NCBI GenBank assembly: GCA_023053685.1
Contig: JALIGW010000001.1
Coordinates: 70,523,740-70,587,739, forward strand
Direction of reading: 5' to 3'
Source of the DNA: Diadophis punctatus similis
Taxonomy: Eukaryota > Chordata > Lepidosauria > Squamata > Dipsadidae
DNA: 64,000 nucleotides
This document shows positions 10,393 to 21,439 of this stretch, in pieces; the first letter of the stretch is position 1; each line of letters opens with the position of its first letter. A program made the translations under genes and the position numbers. The notes under the pieces were generated by a model. The model did not search any database. It was not told the origin of the DNA and was given only the letters and a program-made list of their open reading frames with translations.

Positions 10393-11016
10393 TGTTCTGT
10401 CCCCACAAAGCACACAGCCACACAAGCAGTTTAGAGTAAGATTTTTACTAATAATCTTTTATCCGTACAGGATGCACACACCAATGTTACAAACAATCTT
10501 TCTTGGCAAACCCCCAGCTACTAATTCACTTCATTAGTATCGGGTACTAATTCAAAAAAGTTGCCAACAATGACGAGCCAATTAAGTCCACTTATCTTAC
10601 GGAGTTTCTTGACTTGGCAAAGCTACTAGAGTTGGCAAAATTCCTAGAGTTGGCAAAGTTCCTAGAGTTGACAAAGTTCCTAGAGTTGGCAAAGTTCAGT
10701 CTCTGATAACAAAACGCAACAGAGAAGCACCAAACAAACTCTGATCAAGACGGGATTTTCCAACGTTGTTCTCTACAACTTCCCATTGACTCTTTGCATT
10801 GACTCTTCTTAAATAGACTTAACGGCATAGTGGCCAATTAGCCCCAGGTCTCACTCCTGAGTAGACCTCCTTTGGAGTAGACCTTTCTGCCTCTTGGCTG
10901 CCCGGCGTGCTCTGACATTCCAGAACAGATTAGTAGCCTCTCCGTTCTCAGCACTGCCACGAGACACTGAAGGCTCCAAAGGCCCAGGCTGCACAAACTG
11001 CGAGCAGGCCACAACA
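10393..11016 (-). repeat. 3' LTR (minus sense) with internal 18-19 bp tandem repeat
   Basis: This 624-bp LTR contains, at 10612-10700, about five units of ttggcaaagttcctagag. The partner LTR has about three (14108-14155), so the array changed length after insertion or during reverse transcription. Confidence 0.9.
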
Positions 11017-11101
11017 CTATCCCCCACTGCAAGGGGTCTGCCGGTCAGAAAGCAACCGAGATGGAAAAACTAGGGCGTTCTGTGACCAGAGTATGTGGGA
11101 C

Positions 11102-12300
11102 TCATGCTTCCGCAGCCAGTCGAACCCCAAGACTAAGGGAAACCGGAGTCCAATAGTGACATAAAATTGAATGGCCAGCGATGGTCAAGTGCACTGGGTG
11201 CGTGGGGGCCTTAATTGGGCCGGACAAAAGCAACCGACCGTCGATAGTTTCAAAATGCATGGGCGGCTCGACTGGAGACACAGGGATGTCGAACTGATGG
11301 ACAAATGATTCATTTATGAAGCTGGTCGTCGCACCAGAGTCCACCAAAGCAGGGGCAGGAAGTCCTTGAGGGTGGTTGGCGACAAAAACTGTGGCCTCCA
11401 CAAGCAGATGATCAGGGATCCCAGAATCGGCGGCTGCCGACATTGACCCGATGGTGTGGTTGGGCCGACTCATAGTCTCCCTGTGATTGGGTGCTGGCCG
11501 GTCCACAACGGGGCAGGCTGGAACTGTGATGCTGGCGCAGGAGCTAACACTCCTGGTCACTTTGACAGGTCAAGAGGCTATGGTATGTCCAGGCTCCCCA
11601 CAGTAGAGACACAAACCCTCTGTCCATCGCCGGTCTTTTTCAACCCTGGACAGGCGGGGCCTGGTTGCACCGAAATCCATGGGCTCCTCCTCTGAAACCG
11701 GCGTTTCGGGTAACACAGTGTCCACTTGCGGCTTCCGAGAGGCACAGCGAGAGGCCCATGTCTGGAGTCTAGCATTGATGCGGAGACACAGAGTCACCAA
11801 CTGTTAACTGTGGGAGGCAAGTCAACGCATGCTAGCTCATCCAACAATGCCTCCGATAAGCCATCCTGGAATGTGTCCATTAGAGCCGCCTCATTCCAGG
11901 CTGAGTCCTGACTGAGTATCCCAAACTCACTTATATATGTCTGGAGGGTTCGTCTGCCTTGCTTCAAGTCTTTCAACCGTCGGGTGGCAGTTTGGACTTT
12001 GATAGGGTCCTCGATCATGGCCGTTATCAATGTACAAAAGTCCTGGAAATTGTCCAACAATGGACTGTTGTGGACCAACAACGGCGTGACCCACCGAGCT
12101 GCTGAACCGGAAAGCAGACTAATAATAAACCCCACCTTATCTCGGTCGTGGGGGAAATCTTCACCTCGCAGGCTGATAATTAATTTACATTGTCCAAGGA
12201 AGGCTGGAAACATAGCCATATCTCCGTCAAACTTATCAGACATGGCTAACAGACAAACTCTCCGAGGAGGAGGAAGAGGTTGACCCATCCAGGCTTGCAT
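11102..12300 (-). pseudogene. gag-protease remnant of the Gypsy-like element
   Basis: On the minus strand, 12300-11794 encodes a capsid region (KFDGDMAMFPAFLGQC, then GSAARWVTPLL, then LQTYISEFGIL) with the pattern of Sushi-class Ty3/Gypsy Gag. A one-base loss near 11797 moves the frame. The next frame carries a CCHC zinc knuckle (LCLYCGEPGHTIAS) whose last cysteine position is an in-frame TGA. Beyond it 11560-11102 encodes an aspartic protease core (ALVDSGATTSFI, then GHSIL). Two breaks mean no functional product. The family call rests on motif order; Sushi-class Gag is also the source of the domesticated RTL genes, but these breaks argue against domestication here. Confidence 0.8.
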
Positions 12301-12411
12301 CTAGGCCAACTGAGCAGCCATGAGGGTTACTTGCTGCTGGAGCTGGGCATTCTCCGCATGCAACTCTTCTAACTTCATCTTGGTTGGTGTGTGTTTGGGT
12401 AGAGAACAATC

Positions 12412-12630
12412 TGTTCTGTCCCCACAAAGCACACAGCCACACAAGCAGGTTACAGTAAGATTTTTACTAATAATCTTTTATCCATACAGGATGCACACAC
12501 CAATGTTACAAACAAACTTTCTTGGCTAACCCCCCAGCTACTAATTCACTTCATTAGTATCGGGTACTAGTTCAAAGAAGTCTCCAACAATGACAAGCCA
12601 ATTAAGTCCACTTATCTTACGGAGTTTCTT
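12412..12630 (-). repeat. 5' LTR (minus sense), first part
   Basis: It matches 10393-10610 closely and ends with cttacggagtttctt, the 15-bp L1 target duplication. The LTR resumes at 14106. Confidence 0.88.
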
Positions 12631-14090
12631 TTTATATATATATATATTAAAGAACAATTAAAAACAAACAAACATACATAACAAAGACCTAAATATGTAA
12701 AAGTTATGTACATGACGGATTATCCAGTTAAACTATTTACATAAAATTCCTTTATCTATATTTTTCTTTTTGAAAAGAATCAAATTTTATACAATTTTTA
12801 AAATCTTCCAATTTTCCCAATATCACTTATTCTTGGCTCTCCTTTTATCCCACCATTCATATAATTTATTCCAGGTTTCATAATATTCCGTATCTGATTT
12901 GTCCTTCAACTGCAGCGTTAATCTATCCATTTCTGCACATATTAATATTTTATCTAAAAGTTCTCCTTCCTTGGGTATTTCTTAATTTTTCCAATTTTGG
13001 GCAAATGTTACCCTTGCAGCGGTCAAGATGTGTAACATGAGGTATAATAATTTTTTTCCAAATTTATCCATAGTTATTCCCAATAAAAATAGTTCAGGTT
13101 TTAACTCCAATTTTATTTCCAAAATTTCTTCCAACCATTGCCTTACTTTTCCCCAATATTCTTGTGTTTTTTGGCACTCCCACCACATATGATAATATGT
13201 GCCAAGAACTCTTTTACATTTCCAGCATAGTGCTGATGCATTCCGACTCGGTCTCAAACACATAGTCCTTCAGCTCCTTTGTTAGCAAGCTTTAACCTTT
13301 CCAGCAGAATTTAAGTCTTATCCAAGCATCTATTTTTTCAGTTAATTTCCAAATTGCCACCCTTTACTTCTCCTATTCAAATCAGATCTTTCTCTCAAAT
13401 GTCTTCCAATTGTGGTTTAGCATCTTAATTGCCGTCTGGCTTCAAAATGGCTTTTCTTCCTCTCTGCCGATATTCCTCCTTATCATCTGCTCCTCAAGTT
13501 TTAAATCTTTATTTTCTCCAAGAAAAAGTAATAATAACAAAGCAACCCCCGAGAGATTTTATATTTAGTGCTTCCAATATTTAAACTCCCATGTTATCCG
13601 CGTTTCCTCTTTCGCCCAAACTTTGTTCTCGCCGCTATTTTCGAGGGGGAAAGAGAAAGTAGAAATTCCACCCACTTACTTTTAGGCAACTTTCTTTCTC
13701 GTCTCTGGAAACCTCCAGGTAGTTCTTTCTCCACTGACTCGCTTTTTCCTGGATCACCAAGATGTAACTTTAAACTGGATAAATTCCACTTTGTACCGCT
13801 ATTTCACCGCTTCATGTGGCCAGCTGTCAGTTGTTTCATTGCTCCGGTCGCCATTACGGACGCCTTCCTTCTCCGCTCAACTTTCCGGCTCTCCGAGGTT
13901 TTCCCAAGTTCGCAAATCTTGGCCGCCACCACAGATTGCTCCTCCGGGCACCTCCTATCTTCCGATCCCCCTCCAGGGATTCTGGGGGTCCCAAAGGATC
14001 CATCGAGCGGTAGAATATTGAGGAGAAGTGAAAACTCCAGGGCGGAGCAAACGCTCCTCACACCCATCTTCAACAGCTGGCCCTGCCCCT
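12631..14090 (-). mobile_element. Internally deleted L1 LINE
   Basis: It is flanked by a perfect 15-bp target duplication cttacggagtttctt (12616-12630 and 14091-14105), the hallmark of L1 integration. On the minus strand it begins with a GC-rich 5'-UTR-like part (14090 to about 13560) and passes through a short A-rich stretch. It then jumps to the last 90 residues of ORF2 (13263-12982, with CWKCKRVLGTYYHMWWEC, the C-terminal cysteine motif). It ends in a 3' UTR and a TA/A-rich tail at 12631. All of ORF1 and most of ORF2, including endonuclease and RT, are absent, so at about 1.46 kb it is a non-autonomous form. Confidence 0.85.
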
Positions 14091-14105
14091 CTTACGGAGT
14101 TTCTT

Positions 14106-14465
14106 GACTTGGCAAAGCTCCTAGAGTTGGCAAAGCTCCTAGAGTTGGCAAAGTTCAGTCTCTGATAACAAAACGCGACAGAGAAGCACCAAACTAACTC
14201 TGATCAAGACGGGATTTTCCAACGTTCTCTACAACTTCCCAGCTGCATTGACTCTTCTTAAATAGACTTAGGGGCATGGTGGCCAATTAGCCCCAGGTCT
14301 CACCCCCGAGTAGACCTCCTTTGGAGTAGACCTTTCTGCCTCTTGGCCGCCCGGCGTGCTCTGACATTCCGGAACGGATTAGTAGCCTCTCTGTTCTCAG
14401 CACTGCCACAAGACACTGAAGGCTCTAAAGGCCCAGGCTGCACAAACTGCGAGCAGGCCACAACA
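14106..14465 (-). repeat. 5' LTR (minus sense), second part
   Basis: Continuation of the LTR after the L1. It carries about three copies of the cctagagttggcaaag unit and ends GGCCACAACA next to the target duplication. Confidence 0.88.
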
Positions 14466-14570
14466 CAACCATTTGTCTGAAATGGTATAGGACTTCCTGC
14501 ATAAGCAGGGGGTTGGAGTAGAATACCTCCAAAGTCCCTTTTAACTCTGTTATTCTGTTCTGTTATAGGC
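14466..14570 (+). mobile_element. CR1 LINE 3' end, part 2
   Basis: It continues from 10392: caaccatttgtctgaaatgg, then gcagggggttggagtagaat and the tail aactctgttattctgttctg. Confidence 0.85.
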
Positions 14571-15737
14571 AACAGAACCTATCAAAATGGCTGCTATATC
14601 TTATGGTTGCTTGAGCAGCAGCCACAAAACACAAGGCACTCATCCTACACCCCCCGCCAGATATGCTGCCTTTCCCTGCACCCAGTATAGCAGACAGCCT
14701 GATCACTAAAGGCACCAATGGCTAAGACCCTATAACCACCACCAGTTCCTTGTTCTGTGCCAACCCAGTATCTCTGTTTTCTCTGCAGCAGCAGACTCAA
14801 GATGGAGGACAGGAGTCTAAGCCACTAGTCCACTGCCATTTGCTTCACTGTACCCTCTGGAGTCCATTCCATGTCGCCCATCATCTGGAATAAAGACCCA
14901 CCAAGCTCTGCTTACTTCCAACCACTCTCTAAGGCATGGGTGTCAAACTCAATTATGTCATGTGACATATTGTGATGTTTTTTGCCTTTGCGGAGCTGGA
15001 GTGGGCGGGGCCTACACGTGATGCATCTGGCCTGCTCTAAGGAATCTCTACAATGGAAGGTTATCACCCAACATAGTTTTACTTAGCTCCTGCCAGGGGA
15101 GATGTTGATGGAGGTTCCACTGGCCCTTTTGAGCCATTTGGTCCACTGTCACCTCACTGGTTAACTGCGCTGCTGTATTCCTGTTCCTCCCGCCATCCCA
15201 AAAAATTGACACTATCATTGCTGGCCACCCATTGATCTGACTGGGACAACTTGTGTACACCATACACAATGAGGTGAGCCTATCAACAGGCATCCACCTT
15301 GGTGCTATGATGGAAAAAACAAGAATACATCAACAAAACCCTCTTTCATTGAAAACTTTTCTTATCTTTCCCCCTTCTCTTTTACTTAAATTCTCCCTTT
15401 GTTGTTGGTTTTTCTCCTTTGATCCACAATCCCTCATATGCAGCCATTAAATTAATAAAATCTGATTCAGAACACATTTTTCAAAAAATCAATTGAATTA
15501 CCATTCAGTGGGATTGAAGTTATCTATTTTCTCGTCAGCTGCCATCCCTTGAAAATATTCTTGTGCAGCAATTAAGGAAAAAAGATTTTTTAAAAATGTG
15601 TTTAATTGCCAGATAGTGCCAGATTAATGAAACAGATAAAAGAAGCAATTTCATCTTGCTTCTGAAAATGTGATAGCATTATATGTATACCATGTAAATT
15701 ATAAGAACACTCTTTTGGAATAAAATAAAATACCTAC
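14571..15737. other. Intron sequence with unclassified repeat-like segment and hAT fragment
   Basis: The stretch 14935-15040 (gcatgggtgtcaaactcaat, aggggcctacacgtgatg-like) resembles a hAT fragment. The minus-strand frame 15048-15293 (81 aa, with INGWPAMIVSIFWDGG) looks like a degraded mobile-element protein that I cannot place. The rest is AT-rich and shows nothing. Confidence 0.35.
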
Positions 15738-15815
15738 TATTGGTGGTGATTTGGCAGTGTGTAGCTTTTCCTCCTTGTCTGCATTTTCTGGATCAAATAA
15801 CCATACCTTTATAAG
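15738..15815 (-). CDS. CATSPERE: CATSPERE, seventh coding exon
   Basis: This 78-bp exon follows a TTTTTTGTCAG acceptor and is followed by the donor ATA|GTAGGT. Phase is 0 at both ends. It encodes residues 125-150, starting LIKVWLFDPENADKEE. The V-W-x-x-D-P-E-x-A-D pattern agrees with the mammalian protein as I remember it. A second possible donor four bases downstream (TAG|GTATTT) would break the frame with the 8442-8545 exon, so the first is chosen. Confidence 0.87.
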
Positions 15816-16039
15816 CTGACAAAAAATAAAGATTAGTATTACAGAAGACGGCTTTTTGTTTTCATGGAAAATGCTTTTTAAAATTTCTGTAAATGTTATG
15901 TAATTATTAAAACAAGTAATTGTATTTGTTTAGTTAACAAATTGAAAGAATTTTATTACTATTAGAAAATAGATTAATTTTCCCAAACAGAGTTAATGAG
16001 AAAGGGAATGGGATTGCTCTGCTTACAGTATATATTAGT

Positions 16040-16267
16040 GTTCATGATTTCATGGATTTCACAACACAAAACACCTCATCACTAACAATCAGCACCCAGA
16101 TAAGCAAAGATTAATATCAAGATTAATACTAGACCAATAATCAAGAAGTAAACAATAGCCCAACCAAGGAACTATCAACTCAGACAAACAAGCTAATAGT
16201 AAACAACAGCCTAAACAAGGAACCACCAAGACCACTCCCACCAATACTGACAGGCAAACCACTAGTA
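16040..16267 (+). mobile_element. Penelope-like element 3' region, part 1
   Basis: It is an A/C-rich run (gaaccaccaag, taatcaagaagtaaacaata) typical of Penelope-type 3' UTRs in squamates. It is interrupted at 16267 by a hAT element and continues at 16741. Confidence 0.55.
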
Positions 16268-16740
16268 CAGTGATGGCGAATCTATGGTATGCGTGCCACA
16301 GGTGGCACGCGGAGCCATATCTGAGGGCACGCGAGGCGTTGCCCTATGTCAGCTCCAGTGCGCATGCGCGTGATGGCCAGCTGATTTTCGGCCTTCTTTT
16401 CGGTCATTTTCGCTCTCCCCAGGCTTCAGGAAAGCCTCCTGAAGCCTGGGGATGGCAAAAAACGGCCCAACGGCCCAACTGGAAGTTTGGAAACATTTTT
16501 CGCCGTCCCCAGGCTTCAGGAGGCTTTCCTAAACCTTGGGGATGCCGAAAAACGGACCAACAGGCCTACTGGAAGTCCGGAGGTTTCAGTGAGGCCTGTG
16601 CGCATGATTGGGGGGGCAGCATGGGGGTTGTGCGCATGCATGCGGGGGAGGGCATTGCATTATGGGTGTGGGCACACGCGCACACGCTATCGCGAGTGCA
16701 CCCTTTTGGCACCTGAGCCAAAAAAGGTTCGCCATCACTG
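16268..16740. mobile_element. hAT MITE, CAGTGATGGCGAA family
   Basis: The ends CAGTGATGGCGAA and TTCGCCATCACTG are inverted. The 8-bp target duplication CACTAGTA lies at 16260-16267 and 16741-16748. Related copies are at 21896 and 62378. The long plus-strand frame inside (148 aa) follows from GC-rich composition and is not a gene. Confidence 0.95.
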
Positions 16741-16748
16741 CACTAGTA

Positions 16749-16870
16749 TATAAACAGAGAACAAATCTCACTCCCTTCTACCACTGATGATATTACCTAA
16801 CCAGGTAATAAAACGTGTGCAAGAAAACAACCAAGCTCAGAGAGCATCAAGGATTACACAATCTTAACAC
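16749..16870 (+). mobile_element. Penelope-like element 3' region, part 2
   Basis: It contains ctgatgatattacctaacca, then gtaataaaacgtgtgcaaga and ccaagctcagagagcatcaa. The same text occurs in reverse at 36775-36840 and 3740-3766. Confidence 0.65.
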
Positions 16871-17124
16871 TATCAACCACACATTTAAATAATTTAAACA
16901 GGGCCTCAAGCTGGAATATGAGAAGTCTTTTACTTTAGTAAAAGATTTATTAGATATATGCATGTAGCCTTTTACCAGCTCTGAGAGTATAAATGATGAT
17001 AGGGAATGAGAATTAATAAGAAAGTCACAGCTTTTGCTAAACCACGTGCTAATATTATCCAGAAACAGAGTGTGGTTAATATTCTCTTTACATTTATTGA
17101 CTAATTTATAATGAGCATATTTAC

Positions 17125-17149
17125 CTGAGTTGGACCAGTATCCAATAAC
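17125..17149 (-). CDS. CATSPERE: CATSPERE, sixth coding exon (25-nt microexon)
   Basis: It is only 25 nt long, between a T9CAAG acceptor (ttttttttcaag) and an ACTCAG|GTAAAT donor. Its first base completes an arginine codon begun by the 26574-26656 exon, and the remaining 24 encode residues 117-124 (LLDTGPTQ), joining in phase 0 to LIKVW. Both junction phases are satisfied, and the T-Q-L-I-x-V-W pattern spans the splice. A microexon this short needs transcript support, but without it the neighbouring exons could not be joined in frame. Confidence 0.82.
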
Positions 17150-18117
17150 CTTGAAAAAAAAAAGTCAGTTTACAAAAACATTGAAAAAATCCTAGTGAAA
17201 ATAGTCAGGGTCATTTTCAATTTAGGACAGTGGATAAGAAAGCCCTGGTTCTGAACACTGGTATTCATAGATTTGAAGCTCGAAACAAATTATTAGCAGA
17301 TATATTTTGTCAGTTTCTTCAAGTTTCCCAACTTAATTCTGTTAATAAAATAATGTATTCCAACTCAGGAATCTACTGTGACTGAATTAGTTTATGTTTT
17401 AGAAATAAAGATGCTTCTATCTTCTCAGATGTGGATGCATTCATTAGGATATTCTTGGCTGTATTCAACAAGGATGATTTGTTGGATTATTATGGGTATC
17501 CTTTTACCTTTATATAGTCTTGAAGATATCCTGCTGAATAACCTCCCTAAAAGAATGGTTGGTGAATGCAAGCCTGATATTTACCTGATATTCTCAGTAA
17601 GTAATGGTAACAGTGATAATATCACTCTGAGGGTTACAATTATTCTAGTCATTTATGGAAGGAATTTTCAGAAAGGAAATTGAGATTTTTCTTCTACTCC
17701 TTGTCCATAGTATTTGGGGTACTTGCCTCCATGCAATTCAATATCTATAGTATCTAAAATCCTTGGAAGAGATCATTTGGAAATCTGGACTGAGATATTG
17801 TTAGCATGGGATATCACACTATTCTGCCTCTACTTCTAAGCAACTAAAATGATATAATCTCTTACAACAGAGTCAATCAGATCACGAATGAATATTTACT
17901 TCAAAAAATATCCTAGCATCTGACAGCTGCACTGGAAAAATCATACAAAAAAGTCTCTGCTGTGGAAGCATGCAGAATGTATATGCTAGGCAAACTAATA
18001 TATGTTATCATTATCTTTATTAAGTAAACTTAAGAGTACAAAAAAGTGAGAAAGATACAAAAGGCAGAATGAAAAATAGAACGTAAATAAAAACATTTCC
18101 TTCCATTAACCATTATA
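17150..18117. other. Unrecognised intron sequence
   Basis: This is CATSPERE intron 5. A plus-strand frame of 101 aa at 17378-17683 has no recognisable pattern and runs antisense to the gene. I see nothing else. Confidence 0.5.
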
Positions 18118-18365
18118 GGTAGTCCTTGACTTGCAATCAATCACCTAGCAATTGTTCAAAGTTATGACTTAGCTGAAAAAGGTGACTTATGACCCACATC
18201 AGAAATTCTTATGGTTGCCCCCCCATCATGTGACTGCACTTTAGGCACATGGCAACACAGTTGCATTTATGTCTCATTGTGGCATCCCAAGATCATGTGA
18301 CTGTTTTATGACAGTTTTGCCAAAAAATAGCACTTCCAGTTTTTGGTAAAATGTTGCACATAGGA
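18118..18365. mobile_element. Interspersed DNA-transposon repeat (gtccttgacttgcaa family)
   Basis: The start ggtagtccttgacttgcaat and the phrases gttatgactta and catcatgtgactgcacttta recur at 41590 and 63338. The sense of the text (acttgcaa / ttgtaagt) suggests inverted ends. Confidence 0.65.
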
Positions 18366-18371
18366 AACAAC

Positions 18372-18590
18372 GCAGGGGTGGGTTTCACTTACCTTCGCCA
18401 CCTGTTCGCCTCGCTCAGCTCGTGCGCATACGCTCGTCCCCTCGCGCGATTTCACTTCCACGCATGCTCAGATGGTGGATTCAGCCCGAAACACAGCTGA
18501 GGAGCTCATCAGCTGTGCTTCGGGAGAAGAAATAAAGGTCAGTATTAACCCGGGGGCGGGCGGGAGGGCTTTTTTCAAAGCACAGAATGC
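18372..18590. mobile_element. hAT-type 5' fragment joined to GC-rich L1-like 5' segment
   Basis: It begins CAGGGGTGGGTTTCACTTACC like other hAT ends in the window but has no matching right end. GC-rich text follows, then an L1 3' UTR. Confidence 0.45.
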
Positions 18591-19235
18591 TGTGAAGCCA
18601 TCCAAACACAGAAAAATCTGTGAAATTAGTAATTTGATATATTGTAATGCTAGGTTATTAATAAGGTATTTGACTCTTAGATTATGTTTAAAAATTTCTG
18701 AGTTATAAGGGATTAAAGAAATATAGAAATACCGGAATTAACAATTTGTTAGAATACTTTAAATTATTATGTATACTGAAGAGGTATTGTTGGAAGAAGG
18801 AAGTTTTACTTAATATTGAGGAAATGATGTTGATGGTTGTAACTGAATGAAATGGATTTCTTCTTCTTTTTCTTTTCTTTTTCTTTTATTATTATACTTT
18901 AAAGATTATATAAATTCTATATAAAAGATAATTAGTGGAGCAAATTATCAGCCTGAGATATTGAAATGATGTTTGATTAACAATATGCTTGATTTTCAGA
19001 TTATGCTTAAGGTTTGGAGTAACAAGGAGTTAAAGATTTAGAGAGATGTGGAAATTATGAATTTGTTAGTATAATTGAAATTTATTTTATTGAATGTTAT
19101 GCCCTGTGCTTTCTCTGGGAAGTCGGGGGAGGGTGAGAGGGGGGGAGGGGAGGGGGATGGGGGAAGTGGGGGAGAAAAAGAGAAAAATTTTGTACTTTGT
19201 ACTAATAAAACTTTTTGAATTAAAAAAAATGTGTG
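18591..19235 (+). mobile_element. L1 LINE 3' UTR and tail
   Basis: It ends with a purine-rich G tract (19126-19180), then ttttgtactttgtactaata, AATAAAA and an A-rich tail at 19230. This layout is typical of squamate L1 3' ends. No ORF2 remains. Confidence 0.7.
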
Positions 19236-19464
19236 TATATGTTGTGTTGGTTGAAAATATTCCAGAGCTTTTCATATATTCCTGCAGCGTATGGAATTAC
19301 AACTTTGTTTCATTTGTTTTTCTCTTCTTGTTTGTTATGGAAGAGCTCCTGCTGGGTCTTTTTTTGGGGGGGGGGGATTTGATGAAAGCCAAGTTGGGAT
19401 AATAAAAATTTTGAGGGCTTCCTTGATCTGTTTTAATTCTTTTTCTTTTCCATCTTTGCTAGTA

Positions 19465-19985
19465 GGTAAACCTTCAGTCTGGTGTTGTAGGGTTCTGTTC
19501 ACTCCCATTTTATGGTCTAGTGGGTGGTGAGAATCAAAATGTTAATACTGATCTGTGTGGGGGAGTTTTCTGTGAACTTCAAAGTTAAGACTTCTGTCTT
19601 TCTTAATGTGTACTGCACAGTCCAGGAAGGCCATACTATTTTCCTTAACATCTTCCTGAGTGAACTTAATGTATCTGTCCACAGAGTTGATGTGTTGGGT
19701 GAAGGCTTCCACTTCCTGGGTTTTAATCTTGATCCAAGTATTGTCAACATATCTATTACTATGAGTGAGTGGAATTCCTATGAAGTTGTTTAGGACTTTG
19801 ATTCCTACCTCTCCATGTAGAGATCGGCCATAATGGGGAACACAGTTGAACACAGTTATTTTTTCACTACTATGAGAGCTTCAGTTGTTGGAATGAAGGT
19901 GAAGAGTGAAGTCACATCATAAGAAACCATAGTCTTATCTGGATCCAGTTTTAGTTTAAAAGTCTTGCTGACCATTTTTTTTGAA
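19465..19985 (-). pseudogene. Penelope-like reverse transcriptase fragment
   Basis: The minus-strand frame 19853-19542 encodes RYVDNTWIKIKTQEVEAF, then VDRYIKFTQEDVKENSMAFL and DCAVHIKKD, the RT motif C region of Penelope/Poseidon elements. The usual YVDD is YVDN here, so a catalytic aspartate is gone. Upstream text on the same strand (KLDPDKTMVSYDVTSL-like, about 19900-19960) is out of frame. It is a dead 5'-truncated copy. Confidence 0.85.
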
Positions 19986-20355
19986 TGAACTAAAGATTAA
20001 TTCTGTTAGAAATAAAAGGAAGGAATATAAAGCTGTTTTATTTGATCAACTTTAAATAAAAACTTTTTTTGCAATATTCTGGCAACATTTTTTGGACTTT
20101 TTGCTGATACCAGGATTGAAAATGTGATGTTTTATAGATTTGCTTACAGATATGGAATGAACAGATATATGTTTAATCTAATGGGGTGGATAGTTATTAA
20201 ATGTATTTGATGCAATGAAGGTTGGAAGTTATTTCTTTATGTATTTCTTTTCTTTTTCTTTATTATGTTCTTTCTTTTCCTTTTTTTCTTTTCCTGCAGT
20301 TCTTTCTATTCTTTGCTCTTTTTCTAAGTTTAGCTTGTATTAATTTTTATTACTA
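19986..20355 (+). mobile_element. L1-like 3' UTR fragment
   Basis: A/T-rich sequence with pyrimidine runs (20240-20310), similar in layout to 18820-18960. It is cut by the MITE at 20358 and resumes at about 21353-21435. Confidence 0.5.
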
Positions 20356-20357
20356 TA

Positions 20358-21350
20358 CCATATTTTTCGGAGTATAAGACGCACCGGACTATAAGACGCA
20401 CCTTAGTTTTGGGGGGAGGAAAACAAGGAAAAAAGGCCTCTGCCTCCCAGCAATTTGCCAAACAGCAAACAGTACAGATGATATACACTGTTTGCTGTGT
20501 ATTTCTGTGCATGTGTGCCTGACCCATAGAAATGGCAAAGAATTGGAGAAATGTACATTTATGGCAGTATATTAATCCCAGAAAGTTTTCTTAAATGTAA
20601 TCACACTAACTCCTCCCAATTATTTAAATAGATCTACTCCAAACATGATTAAGTCACGGTTTCTCAGCTGCCTTCTTTTAATACTAATACTTAATACTAA
20701 AACTTAATACTAAAACAGGACATTTCAGATTATACTTTTACAGATCTTTAAAATTGATGTGGCTTTCTGGAAGTATTCTCTGCTATTTAAAAGAAGATAC
20801 AATAGCACTGGGCCTCTTCAGAGCAAGCATTTATTTTAAAAAGCTTCTTCATTTTGTTAAGTTGTCTAGAACAATAATAAAGCAGTCTTTAAAAATAAGT
20901 AATAATTTGAACACTCTACAAACATTTAACAAAATAACGTATTAACAGAATCTGCCTCTACCTAGGATAGAACTCACAACCTCCTGATTGTGAGGCAAGA
21001 GCTTTAGCTCTGAGCCATAGCAGCTATAGCTTGCCTCCTTGCAATTACAGCAGTCTAATATTGCCAGCAGTTTATCTCCCAGCAATTTGTCACATTACAG
21101 CCACTGTAGTTAGTTTCATTTTACCACGTGGCTTGCAAGCCTCCGTCAGCTGTAGGTCGGGAGGCAGTTTATCTCTTCTTGTGCTCTTCTTGTGCTTTGC
21201 CCTGTTTGCTGCAAAGAGGTAAATTGCTGGCAGGCAGAGGCCAAAGGGTGGGGGTGGCTGGGTGGGGCTACATTCGGTGTATAAGACGCACCCAAGTTTT
21301 CACCCTCTTTTTGAGGGTAAAATGGTGCTCTTATACTCTGAAAAATATGG
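20358..21350. mobile_element. TA-flanked MITE, CCGTATTTTTCGG family
   Basis: The ends CCATATTTTTCGGAGTATAA and TTATACTCTGAAAAATATGG are inverted, with flanking TA at 20356-20357 and 21351-21352. The internal phrase tataagacgcacc is repeated. Other copies are at 27787, 46335 and 56976. A SINE fragment sits inside. Confidence 0.9.
20945..21035 (-). repeat. tRNA-derived SINE fragment inside the MITE
   Basis: On the minus strand it reads gctctgagccatagcagcta in reverse of the head at 36470, with a B-box-like region (tgtgagttctatcc). The tail is missing. Confidence 0.65.
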
Positions 21351-21439
21351 TAATTAAAATTCTTAATAAAATATATTTTAAAAACTCAAAAGCATTGAAA
21401 AGAAATATACTGCAATATTTGGAAAATAAATAAAAAATT

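Larger units (their letters stand above)
10393..14465 (-). mobile_element. Ty3/Gypsy-like gag-protease LTR retrotransposon
   Basis: It has paired LTRs (10393-11016 and 12412-14465), each starting TGTTCTGTCC and ending GGCCACAACA on this strand. The 5-bp target duplication CAACC lies at 10388-10392 and 14466-14470. Coding direction is minus. A polypurine tract (gtgggggatag) lies just before the minus-strand 3' LTR. The interior (11017-12411) is only 1.4 kb: gag, a zinc knuckle and an aspartic protease, with no RT, RNase H or integrase. The upstream LTR was later split by an L1 (12631-14090). Confidence 0.9.

Noticed and set aside
12300..12411. Primer binding site for the Gypsy-like element
   Set aside because: The bases next to the minus-sense 5' LTR (gattgttctctaccc) do not clearly match a tRNA 3' end that I know.
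13568..14107. 179-aa plus-strand frame
   Set aside because: It is antisense to the 5'-UTR-like part of the deleted L1 and has no recognisable protein pattern.
15734..15738. Alternative donor TAG|GTATTT for the seventh exon
   Set aside because: It gives phase 1, while the next exon needs phase 0 (TAT start with stops in other frames).
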